A stretch of DNA of 6,691 bases from Candidatus Tepidiaquacellales bacterium UBA6667. Its GTDB lineage: Bacteria > Bacteroidota > Ignavibacteria > Tepidaquicellales > Tepidaquicellaceae. The stretch covers positions 1 to 6,691 of the forward strand of contig DKKL01000012.1 of assembly GCA_002455255.1 (NCBI GenBank). The letters run 5' to 3'. The notes under the pieces are model-generated. The model was not told where the DNA came from, ran no database searches, and saw nothing but the letters and a program-made list of their open reading frames with translations. Made by a program: the position numbers and the translations under genes. Below, piece after piece: positions 1 to 5,637 of the stretch. Each line of letters begins with the position of its first letter. The stretch's first letter is position 1.

Positions 1-301
1 CCTCTCAGACCAGCTACCCATCGCGGGCTTGGTAGGCCATTACCCTACCAACTACCTAATGGGACGCAGGCTCATCCTAAGGTGCCGAAGCTTTAACAAC
101 TGTCATCATGAGATGCCGCTGCATCATCTGATATTAGCCCCGGTTTCCCGGAGTTATGTCAGGCCTTAGGGCAGATTACCTACGCGTTACGCACCCGTGC
201 GCCACCATCCGTTCAATATTGCTACCGAACTTCAAGTTGACTTGCATGTATTAAGCACGCCGCCAGCGTTCGTCCTGAGCCAGGATCAAACTCTCCATAG
301 T
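1..301 (-). rRNA. rrs: 16S ribosomal RNA, 5' portion (continues past left edge)
   Basis: This is the first roughly 300 nucleotides of the small-subunit rRNA, read on the minus strand. The universal 27F-type sequence AGAGTTTGATCCTGGCTCAG lies at 294-275. It is followed by GACGAACGCTGGCGGCGTGC, by ACATGCAAGTC (249-239), by the GGTGCGTAACGCGT region near 200-183, and by TAGCTGGTCTGAGAGG at 16-1, about E. coli position 310. The mature 5' end is placed at about 301 by analogy with E. coli, where the 27F site starts at nucleotide 8; the exact end is uncertain by a few bases. The helix in the first variable region (230-211) pairs as GTTCGGTA/TATTGAAC with a GCAA tetraloop, which argues for an intact, functional rRNA. 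The start resembles Ignavibacteria-like sequences more than Bacteroidia, an inference from memory of consensus sequences. The gene is truncated only by the window edge. Confidence 0.98.
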
Positions 302-305
302 AATT

Positions 306-320
306 AAACTTTTGGAGTTT
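306..320 (-). other. Small stem in the 16S leader
   Basis: On the minus strand AAACT (320-316) and AGTTT (310-306) can pair around a five-base loop, ending a few bases before the expected mature 16S 5' end. It may be a local fold of the precursor. In other bacteria this zone pairs with sequence downstream of the 16S to form the RNase III processing stalk, so the local stem could compete with that pairing; the partner lies outside the window. A five-pair AT-rich stem is weak evidence. Confidence 0.25.
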
Positions 321-361
321 TGATTTCCTGTCTGCAAGGTTTTACTTTTCAAAGTCTATGC

Positions 362-387
362 ACACTATAAATTCGCTTTTATAGTGT
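362..387 (-). other. Perfect 10-bp hairpin in the rRNA leader
   Basis: On the minus strand ACACTATAAA (387-378) pairs perfectly with TTTATAGTGT (371-362) around the six-base loop AGCGAA (377-372). It sits six bases after the boxA and about 60 bases before the mature 16S end. There is no T-run after it on the minus strand, so it does not look like an intrinsic terminator. Its position suggests a structural part of the rRNA antitermination site, comparable to boxB but placed downstream of boxA instead of upstream as in E. coli rrn leaders, or an early processing signal. The inverted repeat is directly visible; the role is inferred. Confidence 0.6.
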
Positions 388-393
388 TATTTG

Positions 394-405
394 TGTTAAA
401 GAACG
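394..405 (-). promoter_or_regulatory. boxA antitermination element of the rRNA leader
   Basis: The minus strand reads GTTCTTTAACAC here, matching the core of the E. coli rrn boxA (TGCTCTTTAACA) at CTTTAACA. In known systems boxA in the nascent RNA recruits NusB and NusE (S10), with SuhB and other Nus factors, so that RNA polymerase reads through the untranslated rRNA without Rho termination. Its place downstream of the predicted promoter and about 95 bases before the mature 16S end is as expected. The call rests on motif identity plus position. Confidence 0.75.
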
Positions 406-426
406 TGTTTCTTATTACAAGAATTA

Positions 427-457
427 CAAATATAATTAAATTTTTCTGAAAATTCAA
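427..457 (-). promoter_or_regulatory. Predicted rRNA operon promoter (Bacteroidota type)
   Basis: On the minus strand TTG (457-455) is followed after 20 bases by TATATTTG (434-427). This is an exact match to the Bacteroidota -7 consensus TAnnTTTG with a -33 TTG at an accepted distance. Transcription would start near 421-418, putting boxA at about +15 to +27. The flanking DNA is rich in A and T runs. Only one promoter of this type was found in the region, whereas many rRNA operons have two. No mapped start site supports it. Confidence 0.6.
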
Positions 458-521
458 TACTAATTTTGAAGTATCTGTAATTTAATTTTTAGGTGTGATT
501 GAGAATAAGAACGAAGTTGGA

Positions 522-551
522 TAATTTACAAAAATTTAATTTAATTTACAA
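522..551. repeat. 10-bp direct repeat with 20-bp period upstream of the rRNA promoter
   Basis: The plus strand carries TAATTTACAA at 522-531 and again at 542-551, exactly 20 bases apart, about two helical turns. The copies lie roughly 65 to 95 bases upstream of the -33 element of the rRNA promoter and just beyond the end of gpsA. This spacing is what paired protein sites on one face of DNA would show, for instance an upstream activator. In sequence this AT-rich, a chance repeat is also plausible. Confidence 0.4.
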
Positions 552-591
552 TTTATTTAACTTTACTCTTTCGAATTATGTTCCTTTTCTT

Positions 592-1587
592 TTATTCCTC
601 TTTTAAACTTCGTAACATTAGCTGATTTGTAGCTTCTGAGGGGTCTTTATCCTCAAATAGTATTTTATATACTTCAATACATATTGGTACTTCTATACTC
701 ATTTTCTGAGATAACTGGTAAACTGATTTTGCTGTTGAAACACCTTCTGCTACCATTTTCATCTCCTCCAAAATCTGCTTTAATTTTTTCCCTTTTCCTA
801 TTTGTTCTCCTACAAACCTGTTTCGTGAATGTTTTGAAGAACATGTTACAATCAAATCTCCTATACCTGACAAACCAAAAAATGTTTCTTTTTTTGCACC
901 GAGTTTTAAACCAAGATTCATTATCTCATTAATCCCTCTCGTCATTATTGCTGCTATGGTGTTATCTCCAAAGCCCGCTCCTACTGCTATTCCGGTTGCT
1001 ATCGCGATTACATTTTTTAACGCTCCGCCTAACTCTACTCCTATCACATCTTTTGAAGTGTAAACTCTGAAATATTCATTTGAGAAAACTGACTGAATTT
1101 TTTTTGCAATTTTCAAATCATTATTTGCAGCAACAACTACAGTTGGAATTTTTTTTGCAACTTCCTCAGCGTGTGATGGTCCGCTCAGACATGAAATTTT
1201 TTCTTTGTCTGAGTTGATTAATACGTCGCTTATAATCTCATTTACAAGTTTCAAAGAATCAATTTCTATACCTTTAGAAACACTTGTAATAATTGAATTA
1301 CTTAAATCTATATTTGATAAAGGTGAAAGACTTGAGCGGATATATTGAGTTGGAGTGGAAATAACAAGCATTTCTTTCCCTTGACCTGCACTTAACAAGT
1401 CATTTGTAATTTCTATATCTTTCGGAATTTTAATATTTGGCAGGTAATAAAAATTTTCTCTGTGAGTTTTTAAAGTGTGGGCATATTCGGGATTAAATTC
1501 CCATAAGGTTACATTATGTCCGTTTGAATGAAGGAGGATTGCAATTGCGGTTCCCCAACCGCCGGCTCCTAAAACGGATATTTCCAT
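592..1587 (-). CDS. gpsA: Glycerol-3-phosphate dehydrogenase [NAD(P)+]
   Basis: GpsA is a cytosolic enzyme that reduces dihydroxyacetone phosphate to sn-glycerol 3-phosphate with NAD(P)H, supplying the backbone for phospholipids. At 331 residues it has the usual family length. The N-terminal Rossmann fold opens with GAGGWGTA (residues 7-14), which fixes the ATG start. SKGIE follows with the conserved Lys105, then LSGPSHAEEV (134-143), the substrate-site signature. The C-terminal helical domain has GVELGGALKN (183-192) with the expected catalytic Lys191, GIGDLIVTCSSKHSRNR (241-257) with the conserved Asp244 and Arg255-Asn256, and VAEGVSTAKSVY (279-290). All key residues are present. It starts six bases after plsY stops and ends in TAA. 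Its product is the direct substrate of PlsY, so joint expression makes sense. No Shine-Dalgarno site is visible. It is the last protein gene before the rRNA operon. Confidence 0.98.
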   Translation of the reverse strand: MEISVLGAGGWGTAIAILLHSNGHNVTLWEFNPEYAHTLKTHRENFYYLPNIKIPKDIEITNDLLSAGQGKEMLVISTPTQYIRSSLSPLSNIDLSNSIITSVSKGIEIDSLKLVNEIISDVLINSDKEKISCLSGPSHAEEVAKKIPTVVVAANNDLKIAKKIQSVFSNEYFRVYTSKDVIGVELGGALKNVIAIATGIAVGAGFGDNTIAAIMTRGINEIMNLGLKLGAKKETFFGLSGIGDLIVTCSSKHSRNRFVGEQIGKGKKLKQILEEMKMVAEGVSTAKSVYQLSQKMSIEVPICIEVYKILFEDKDPSEATNQLMLRSLKEE

Positions 1588-1593
1588 AATTGC

Positions 1594-2286
1594 TTATTTA
1601 AAGGGAGTTTTTATTTTTATCCATCGTATTTTCCAAAGTTTATCAAATCGGTTTTCATTTCCATATAACAATCGTTTTATATTTGACCTGTGATTAAATA
1701 TCAATAATAAAGACACTCCTAAAACAAAAAATATCAGTGTATTATAACCGTAAATATCAGCGTGAAAAATATTTTCTCTTGTAAACATACTTAATGGGAA
1801 AAAAGCTGCAGCTACTATCGAACCTAATGAAACATAACCTGAGGACAGCAGTATTAAAATAAATACTGCAACGCTAATCATAGTATCAACGGGTGCAATT
1901 GTTATTAACATACCTAAGGCAGTGTTGATTCCTTTACCACCTTTAAAATCTACAAAAACAGAAAATGAGTGCCCTAATACGGCAGATATACCGGCAATAA
2001 TTTTTACCAGTGTCATATCTTCAAAACCTGTAGCATTAGGGAAAGGTAACTGTGTATAAAAAATATACGGTACAATTAAAACAGCGATTACGCCTTTTGC
2101 AATATCAAGTATCTGCACAAGTAATCCGAGAGGTAAACCGAGAACTCTCATAGCATTTGTAGAACCAAGATTTCCACTTCCGTAATTTCTGATATCTACA
2201 TTTTTAAATACTTTACCAACAATCAGAGCAAAAGGAACTGAACCGATTAAGTAACTAAGTAATATTACGAGTAATAGTGAGAGCAT
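1594..2286 (-). CDS. plsY: Acylphosphate:glycerol-3-phosphate acyltransferase PlsY
   Basis: PlsY is an integral inner-membrane enzyme that transfers the acyl group from acyl-phosphate (made by PlsX) to glycerol 3-phosphate, giving lysophosphatidic acid. The three family motifs are present: GSGNLGSTNAMRVLG (residues 36-50, usually GSGNPGATN), FKGGKGINTALG (114-125) and NHRSNIKRLLYGNENR (198-213). The conserved YVSLGS loop is at 151-156. Hydrophobic segments lie near 2-25, 52-74, 95-111, 122-147, 150-166 and 182-197. At 230 residues it is longer than the common size of about 200, because of an extended loop near 76-92 and a basic C-terminal tail (214-230). It follows the DUF4340 gene after 58 bases, the largest gap in the cluster, so a separate promoter is possible, though no TTG-TAnnTTTG pair was found there. 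gpsA follows six bases later. Confidence 0.97.
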   Translation of the reverse strand: MLSLLLVILLSYLIGSVPFALIVGKVFKNVDIRNYGSGNLGSTNAMRVLGLPLGLLVQILDIAKGVIAVLIVPYIFYTQLPFPNATGFEDMTLVKIIAGISAVLGHSFSVFVDFKGGKGINTALGMLITIAPVDTMISVAVFILILLSSGYVSLGSIVAAAFFPLSMFTRENIFHADIYGYNTLIFFVLGVSLLLIFNHRSNIKRLLYGNENRFDKLWKIRWIKIKTPFK

Positions 2287-2344
2287 TAAGCAATATAATG
2301 TTTTTTTATTCTAAATTAAATTAACTCAAAATTTTATAATTAAT

Positions 2345-3268
2345 CTATTTATTAGAACCTAAAAATTCTGCTTTTCGTTTCAAAATCATATTTCCGAGAT
2401 TATGATCAAATTTAAACAACTGATTATTTCCTGAAACCTGAAGAATATATTGAGTATTAGTTGAATCACCTGATGCTAAGAAATTAAAATCAGTATTTTT
2501 ATCCCAGTTAACTCTCAAAGTTGCATGGAATTTTGTTCCGGGTGCAAGAGTAGAGTCTAAAAATGATTGAGTGTTTAAAGCGTTAAATAAACTAAAAACA
2601 GAAGATGCAACATTAGAATCAGCTTTTACATCGCCAATGTAAAAACTTCCTATTGAATCTTGCCTGACAGTGAATGATTCATCACCAAAGTTATATTCGA
2701 GTGATTTTATGGAAGTTGATGGGACAGAAAAAATCAACAAATCACGCCAGTCGGAAAATGATGGTTTTACAAAATTATTTTGTAAAAATTTTTCAGCTAA
2801 AAATATAGTATCTGTGTCAACCCTTTTCAAATAAGTCTGTGCAGGTGCAGAAGTTCCGAGACCGATTAAAAATGAACCGGATAATTGACCATTTTGATAA
2901 ACAGTAATTTTTGTTATTGAAGTATCATTAAATCCAAAGTTTTCTTTTTTTGCAGGATTAGTAGATATTACACTTTCGAGATAATAATTTTTTAAATCTG
3001 AAATTGCACTTGCAACAAAATTTTGATTTACGGGATAATCAACAGGTTCAATAATTTTCCATAAACCATTAACTTTTGCTATTGTCAACTTTTTGCCGTT
3101 TTTATCAAATTCTAATTTATCAACTGAAGCAGAATCAATCTTAAAAAATTGTTCTGATTTAAGTTTATCAGTAGAATCTTTTCTACCGTCTGATTTAGTT
3201 AAAAAATATGCAATTAAAACTAAACCAACGAGTATAACTGCATATATTAAAATTTTATTATTTTTCAT
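2345..3268 (-). CDS. DUF4340 family membrane-anchored protein, ABC-system associated
   Basis: This 307-residue protein starts with a short basic stretch and one hydrophobic segment (about residues 6-23), followed by a polar remainder. That predicts an inner-membrane anchor with the bulk of the protein outside the cytoplasm. There is no lipobox cysteine; in fact I see no cysteine at all. The body looks like repeated beta-rich units. Recognisable DUF4340 features are LTIAKVNGLWKIIEPVDYPV (61-80), FGFND (111-115), SGSFLIG (130-136) followed by YLKRVDTDTIFL (146-157), and WRDLLIFSV (174-182). The biochemical role of the family is unknown. It is commonly encoded next to GldG-like proteins, and here it starts two bases after the GldG-like gene stops, strong evidence for co-translation and a shared complex. 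Family assignment is from motif recognition; function as a partner of the transporter is inference. Confidence 0.82.
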   Translation of the reverse strand: MKNNKILIYAVILVGLVLIAYFLTKSDGRKDSTDKLKSEQFFKIDSASVDKLEFDKNGKKLTIAKVNGLWKIIEPVDYPVNQNFVASAISDLKNYYLESVISTNPAKKENFGFNDTSITKITVYQNGQLSGSFLIGLGTSAPAQTYLKRVDTDTIFLAEKFLQNNFVKPSFSDWRDLLIFSVPSTSIKSLEYNFGDESFTVRQDSIGSFYIGDVKADSNVASSVFSLFNALNTQSFLDSTLAPGTKFHATLRVNWDKNTDFNFLASGDSTNTQYILQVSGNNQLFKFDHNLGNMILKRKAEFLGSNK

Positions 3269-3270
3269 AT

Positions 3271-4887
3271 TTACTTACTTGTTTGTAATTCTTTTTTTCT
3301 TCTGTTTCTTCTCTGCCAGACAATAAGCCCAATAACAAGCATTAAAGCCGGAGGAAAAATTAAATTAAAATATTTAACAAATGCTTTAGTTCCGTCAGTA
3401 ACATCTTCGATTGGTGAATCTGAAGATTCCTTACTTCTAATCTGAGCCAAACCAACATCATCAGCCAAATATTCAACCATACTTAAAAAGAAATTTATAT
3501 TATCCTGTGGAGGTCTTTGCTCTTCATTTATAAAGTCAGCATCACCTATTACTACCATTTTGGATTCTTTAGTTGATTCATTAATCTGCTGTACTGTTAA
3601 TGGTCCTGAACCTTCGGTAGTATCATTTGGAACAGGTTTACCGGCATAAAAACTTTTGAATCTGCCATTGTAAACAGCACCAAGTACATATCCGGGTTTA
3701 TTGAATAAAGTATCTGCTGCTTGTTTATTCATATTCTGAAATTGCTCAAGATTCAAAATAAAAAATCCTTCTGCTTTACCAGACTTATCAGATGATTTCA
3801 GTAAATATTCAGCTTTAACATCTTTCCCTTGTGTAGCATTCAAATCAATTGATGATGCAAAAGATAAAGTTAAACTTGGAATATTTGCAAATGAAGTTAT
3901 ATCTTTATTAATATTAGATATTACAGGAAAGAAAGGATAATTTACGGCAATAGGTATTCCTATTGGAGATTGAACGGTAACTTGACCACATTGTAAATCT
4001 CTGATTAAATCAGTTTCAACTTTAATCCCATAATTTAATAACATATCACTTAAACCATCATCAACAACATTTCCAATAATAATTTGCTGTTGAAAGTTTG
4101 GAGTAACTTTTTGAATTAACCAAGCAACATTTCCACCTCTCATAATAAACTGATCAATCATATATTTCTTATTTTCCGGAATTACAGTTGTAGGTCCGAG
4201 AACAAGCAATACTTTTACATCATCAGGTATAGCTCGGTTAAGACCTAAACTAATTGGTTTAAGATCAAACTGATCGCCAAGACCTTTTGAAATCTGCTGC
4301 AATTTAGAAATATCTAAACTTCCATCACCTTCTAAATATCCAACAACTGTCTTTTGTTTTACAGTTAAATTCTTGATTTTAGAAGTAATTTCATATTCAA
4401 GATTATTTATTGACTGAATAAATGGAATTGTTTCTTGTTTTCCTTCGTAAAGAAAAACTAAACCCATATAAGCAGATTTTACTTCAAATTTATCTTTATC
4501 CACCACTTGCACCTGAACAGGATTAATTCCATATTTTTGTGCTTCAGTACCAAGTTCATCAGATTGATCTTCACCTGTCGGATTATAAAATTCATAAGAC
4601 AAATTTCCGTTTGAATAAGTTCTGTAATCACTTAAAATATCCATAACCTGTCTTCTCAGATTATTATAAGGAGCAGGCAAATTTTCACTAAAATATGCCT
4701 TCACAACCATTTTATCATCTAACTTTCCAACAATATCTTTACTGATTGGTGAAAGTGTATAAGTTCTATTTTTTGTAAAATCAACTCTAGTAAAAACCTG
4801 AGTAGAGATAATATTTACCGCAACAATAATTGCAGCAAAAATTAATAATTTTATTATAGCCTGATTTTTTAAATCTTTTTTATTCAT
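3271..4887 (-). CDS. GldG-like ABC transporter auxiliary protein
   Basis: This 538-residue protein has one N-terminal membrane helix (about residues 11-30), a large extracytoplasmic region and one C-terminal helix (about 506-525) ending in a basic cytoplasmic tail. After the first helix comes the family start, DFTKNRTYTLSPISKDIV (36-53), followed by VVKAYFSENLPAPY (61-74). Further in are the segment VVGYLEGDG (181-189), LLVLGPTTVIPENKKYMIDQ (227-246), RGGNVAWLI (250-258) and VVIGDADFINE (445-455), which is close to the end of the ectodomain. This is the layout of the GldG/uncharacterised ABC auxiliary family (PF09822 type). It has no ATPase motifs and no obvious catalytic site. In Flavobacterium johnsoniae GldA, GldF and GldG were reported as an ABC transporter needed for gliding, but relatives occur in non-gliders, so a motility role should not be assumed. 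It starts nine bases after the permease stop. Confidence 0.88.
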   Translation of the reverse strand: MNKKDLKNQAIIKLLIFAAIIVAVNIISTQVFTRVDFTKNRTYTLSPISKDIVGKLDDKMVVKAYFSENLPAPYNNLRRQVMDILSDYRTYSNGNLSYEFYNPTGEDQSDELGTEAQKYGINPVQVQVVDKDKFEVKSAYMGLVFLYEGKQETIPFIQSINNLEYEITSKIKNLTVKQKTVVGYLEGDGSLDISKLQQISKGLGDQFDLKPISLGLNRAIPDDVKVLLVLGPTTVIPENKKYMIDQFIMRGGNVAWLIQKVTPNFQQQIIIGNVVDDGLSDMLLNYGIKVETDLIRDLQCGQVTVQSPIGIPIAVNYPFFPVISNINKDITSFANIPSLTLSFASSIDLNATQGKDVKAEYLLKSSDKSGKAEGFFILNLEQFQNMNKQAADTLFNKPGYVLGAVYNGRFKSFYAGKPVPNDTTEGSGPLTVQQINESTKESKMVVIGDADFINEEQRPPQDNINFFLSMVEYLADDVGLAQIRSKESSDSPIEDVTDGTKAFVKYFNLIFPPALMLVIGLIVWQRRNRRKKELQTSK

Positions 4888-4896
4888 AGACTTTTT

Positions 4897-5607
4897 TTAT
4901 GACCACTTCCTTCTTTCAACAGAAAATTTAGTTAATAATAAAAATAGGATTGTTCCGCTAACAAAATAAATTACATCTCTTGAATCCACCACACCACGAG
5001 CAAGAGCTGAGAAATGCGATCCGGTTGAAATGAATTCTAAAATTGATGCTAACCCAACCGGTAAATACACTAATACTTTATCCATCATAAAAAGAATAAA
5101 TACCAATAAGAAACTAATTATAAATGCAATAACCTGATTTTCAGTTAAAGACGAACAAAATATACCGATACTGATATAAAGACTTGCCATAAGAATTAAC
5201 CCCAGATATGAAGTGAACACCGGACCAACGTCAATCGAACCTAATGAAGTCAAAGAAAAAACATATATTAAGGTAGGTAAAAGAGTAAAAACTGCAAGCA
5301 TTAAAGTTGCAAAGAATTTTCCTAAAACAATATTTCCATCTGTTACCGGTCTGGTTAATAACAGTTCAATGGTACCTGATTTTTTTTCTTCTGAGAATGT
5401 TCGCATAGAGATAGCCGGTACATAAAACAGAAAAATGAATGGAATAATTTCAAAAACAGTTCTCATTGAAACTACACCGGCTAAAAACAAATTACTGGTA
5501 AAAAACCAACCTGTAATAATCAGAAACACAACAATTACTATATAAGCAACAGGTGATAAGAAATTAGATTTTAATTCCTTTTTACCAATCGTTAGAATAT
5601 TATTCAT
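4897..5607 (-). CDS. ABC-2 type permease, GldF-like
   Basis: This 236-residue inner-membrane protein is the membrane-spanning partner of the ATPase encoded just upstream. Hydrophobic segments near residues 19-43, 52-67, 97-119, 128-151, 157-184 and 211-227 fit the six-helix ABC-2 export fold. The N-terminal amphipathic part, ILTIGKKELKSNFLSP (4-19), is typical of the family and supports the chosen ATG. The cytoplasmic loop MRTFSEEKKSGTIELLLTRP (68-87) is the characteristic coupling-loop signature of GldF/NosY-type permeases. The protein ends in a basic tail, VERRKWS. A single permease gene suggests a homodimer with two ATPase subunits. It follows the ATPase gene after 30 bases. Substrate is unknown. 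The family call is firm; equivalence to Flavobacterium GldF is by similarity and gene context. Confidence 0.92.
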   Translation of the reverse strand: MNNILTIGKKELKSNFLSPVAYIVIVVFLIITGWFFTSNLFLAGVVSMRTVFEIIPFIFLFYVPAISMRTFSEEKKSGTIELLLTRPVTDGNIVLGKFFATLMLAVFTLLPTLIYVFSLTSLGSIDVGPVFTSYLGLILMASLYISIGIFCSSLTENQVIAFIISFLLVFILFMMDKVLVYLPVGLASILEFISTGSHFSALARGVVDSRDVIYFVSGTILFLLLTKFSVERRKWS

Positions 5608-5637
5608 TTTTAAAATTTTAGTTAAGATAATTTATAA

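Larger units (their letters stand above)
302..591 (-). other. Non-coding region between gpsA and 16S rRNA: rRNA operon control region and leader
   Basis: This 290-base stretch contains no credible coding sequence. Reading toward the 16S gene it holds, in order, an AT-rich section with a 10-bp direct repeat (551-542 and 531-522), a Bacteroidota-type promoter (457-427), a boxA element (405-394), a perfect hairpin (387-362) and a leader of about 60 bases. The last part of the leader has a small stem, AAACT/AGTTT (320-306), just upstream of the mature 16S end. No GC-rich terminator for the upstream genes is visible. The only candidate is an AT-only imperfect hairpin at about 554-530, too weak to call. 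No tRNA or small-RNA gene is apparent. Confidence 0.8.

Noticed and set aside
362..387. Hairpin upstream of 16S considered as an intrinsic terminator of gpsA
   Set aside because: It lies downstream of the predicted rRNA promoter and boxA, is AT-rich, and is not followed by a T-run on the minus strand.
530..554. AT-only imperfect hairpin after gpsA (AAATT-G-TAA with TTA-AATTT) followed by a few T
   Set aside because: There is no GC pair in the stem, it has a bulge and the T-run is very short; such structures are expected by chance in this AT-rich spacer.
684..932. Open frame of 82 codons on the plus strand
   Set aside because: It lies wholly opposite gpsA, whose motifs are continuous, and its translation is low-complexity with no recognisable domain.
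2287..2344. Possible promoter before plsY (TATATTGC near its start)
   Set aside because: It matches TAnnTTTG only partly and no TTG lies at a suitable distance upstream.
3093..3326. Open frame of 77 codons on the plus strand
   Set aside because: It runs antisense to the start of the DUF4340 gene and the end of the GldG-like gene; the hydrophobic, Phe-rich end is what A-rich sense DNA gives in reverse.
5213..5425. Open frame of 70 codons on the plus strand
   Set aside because: It is antisense to the GldF-like permease coding region and has no supporting features.
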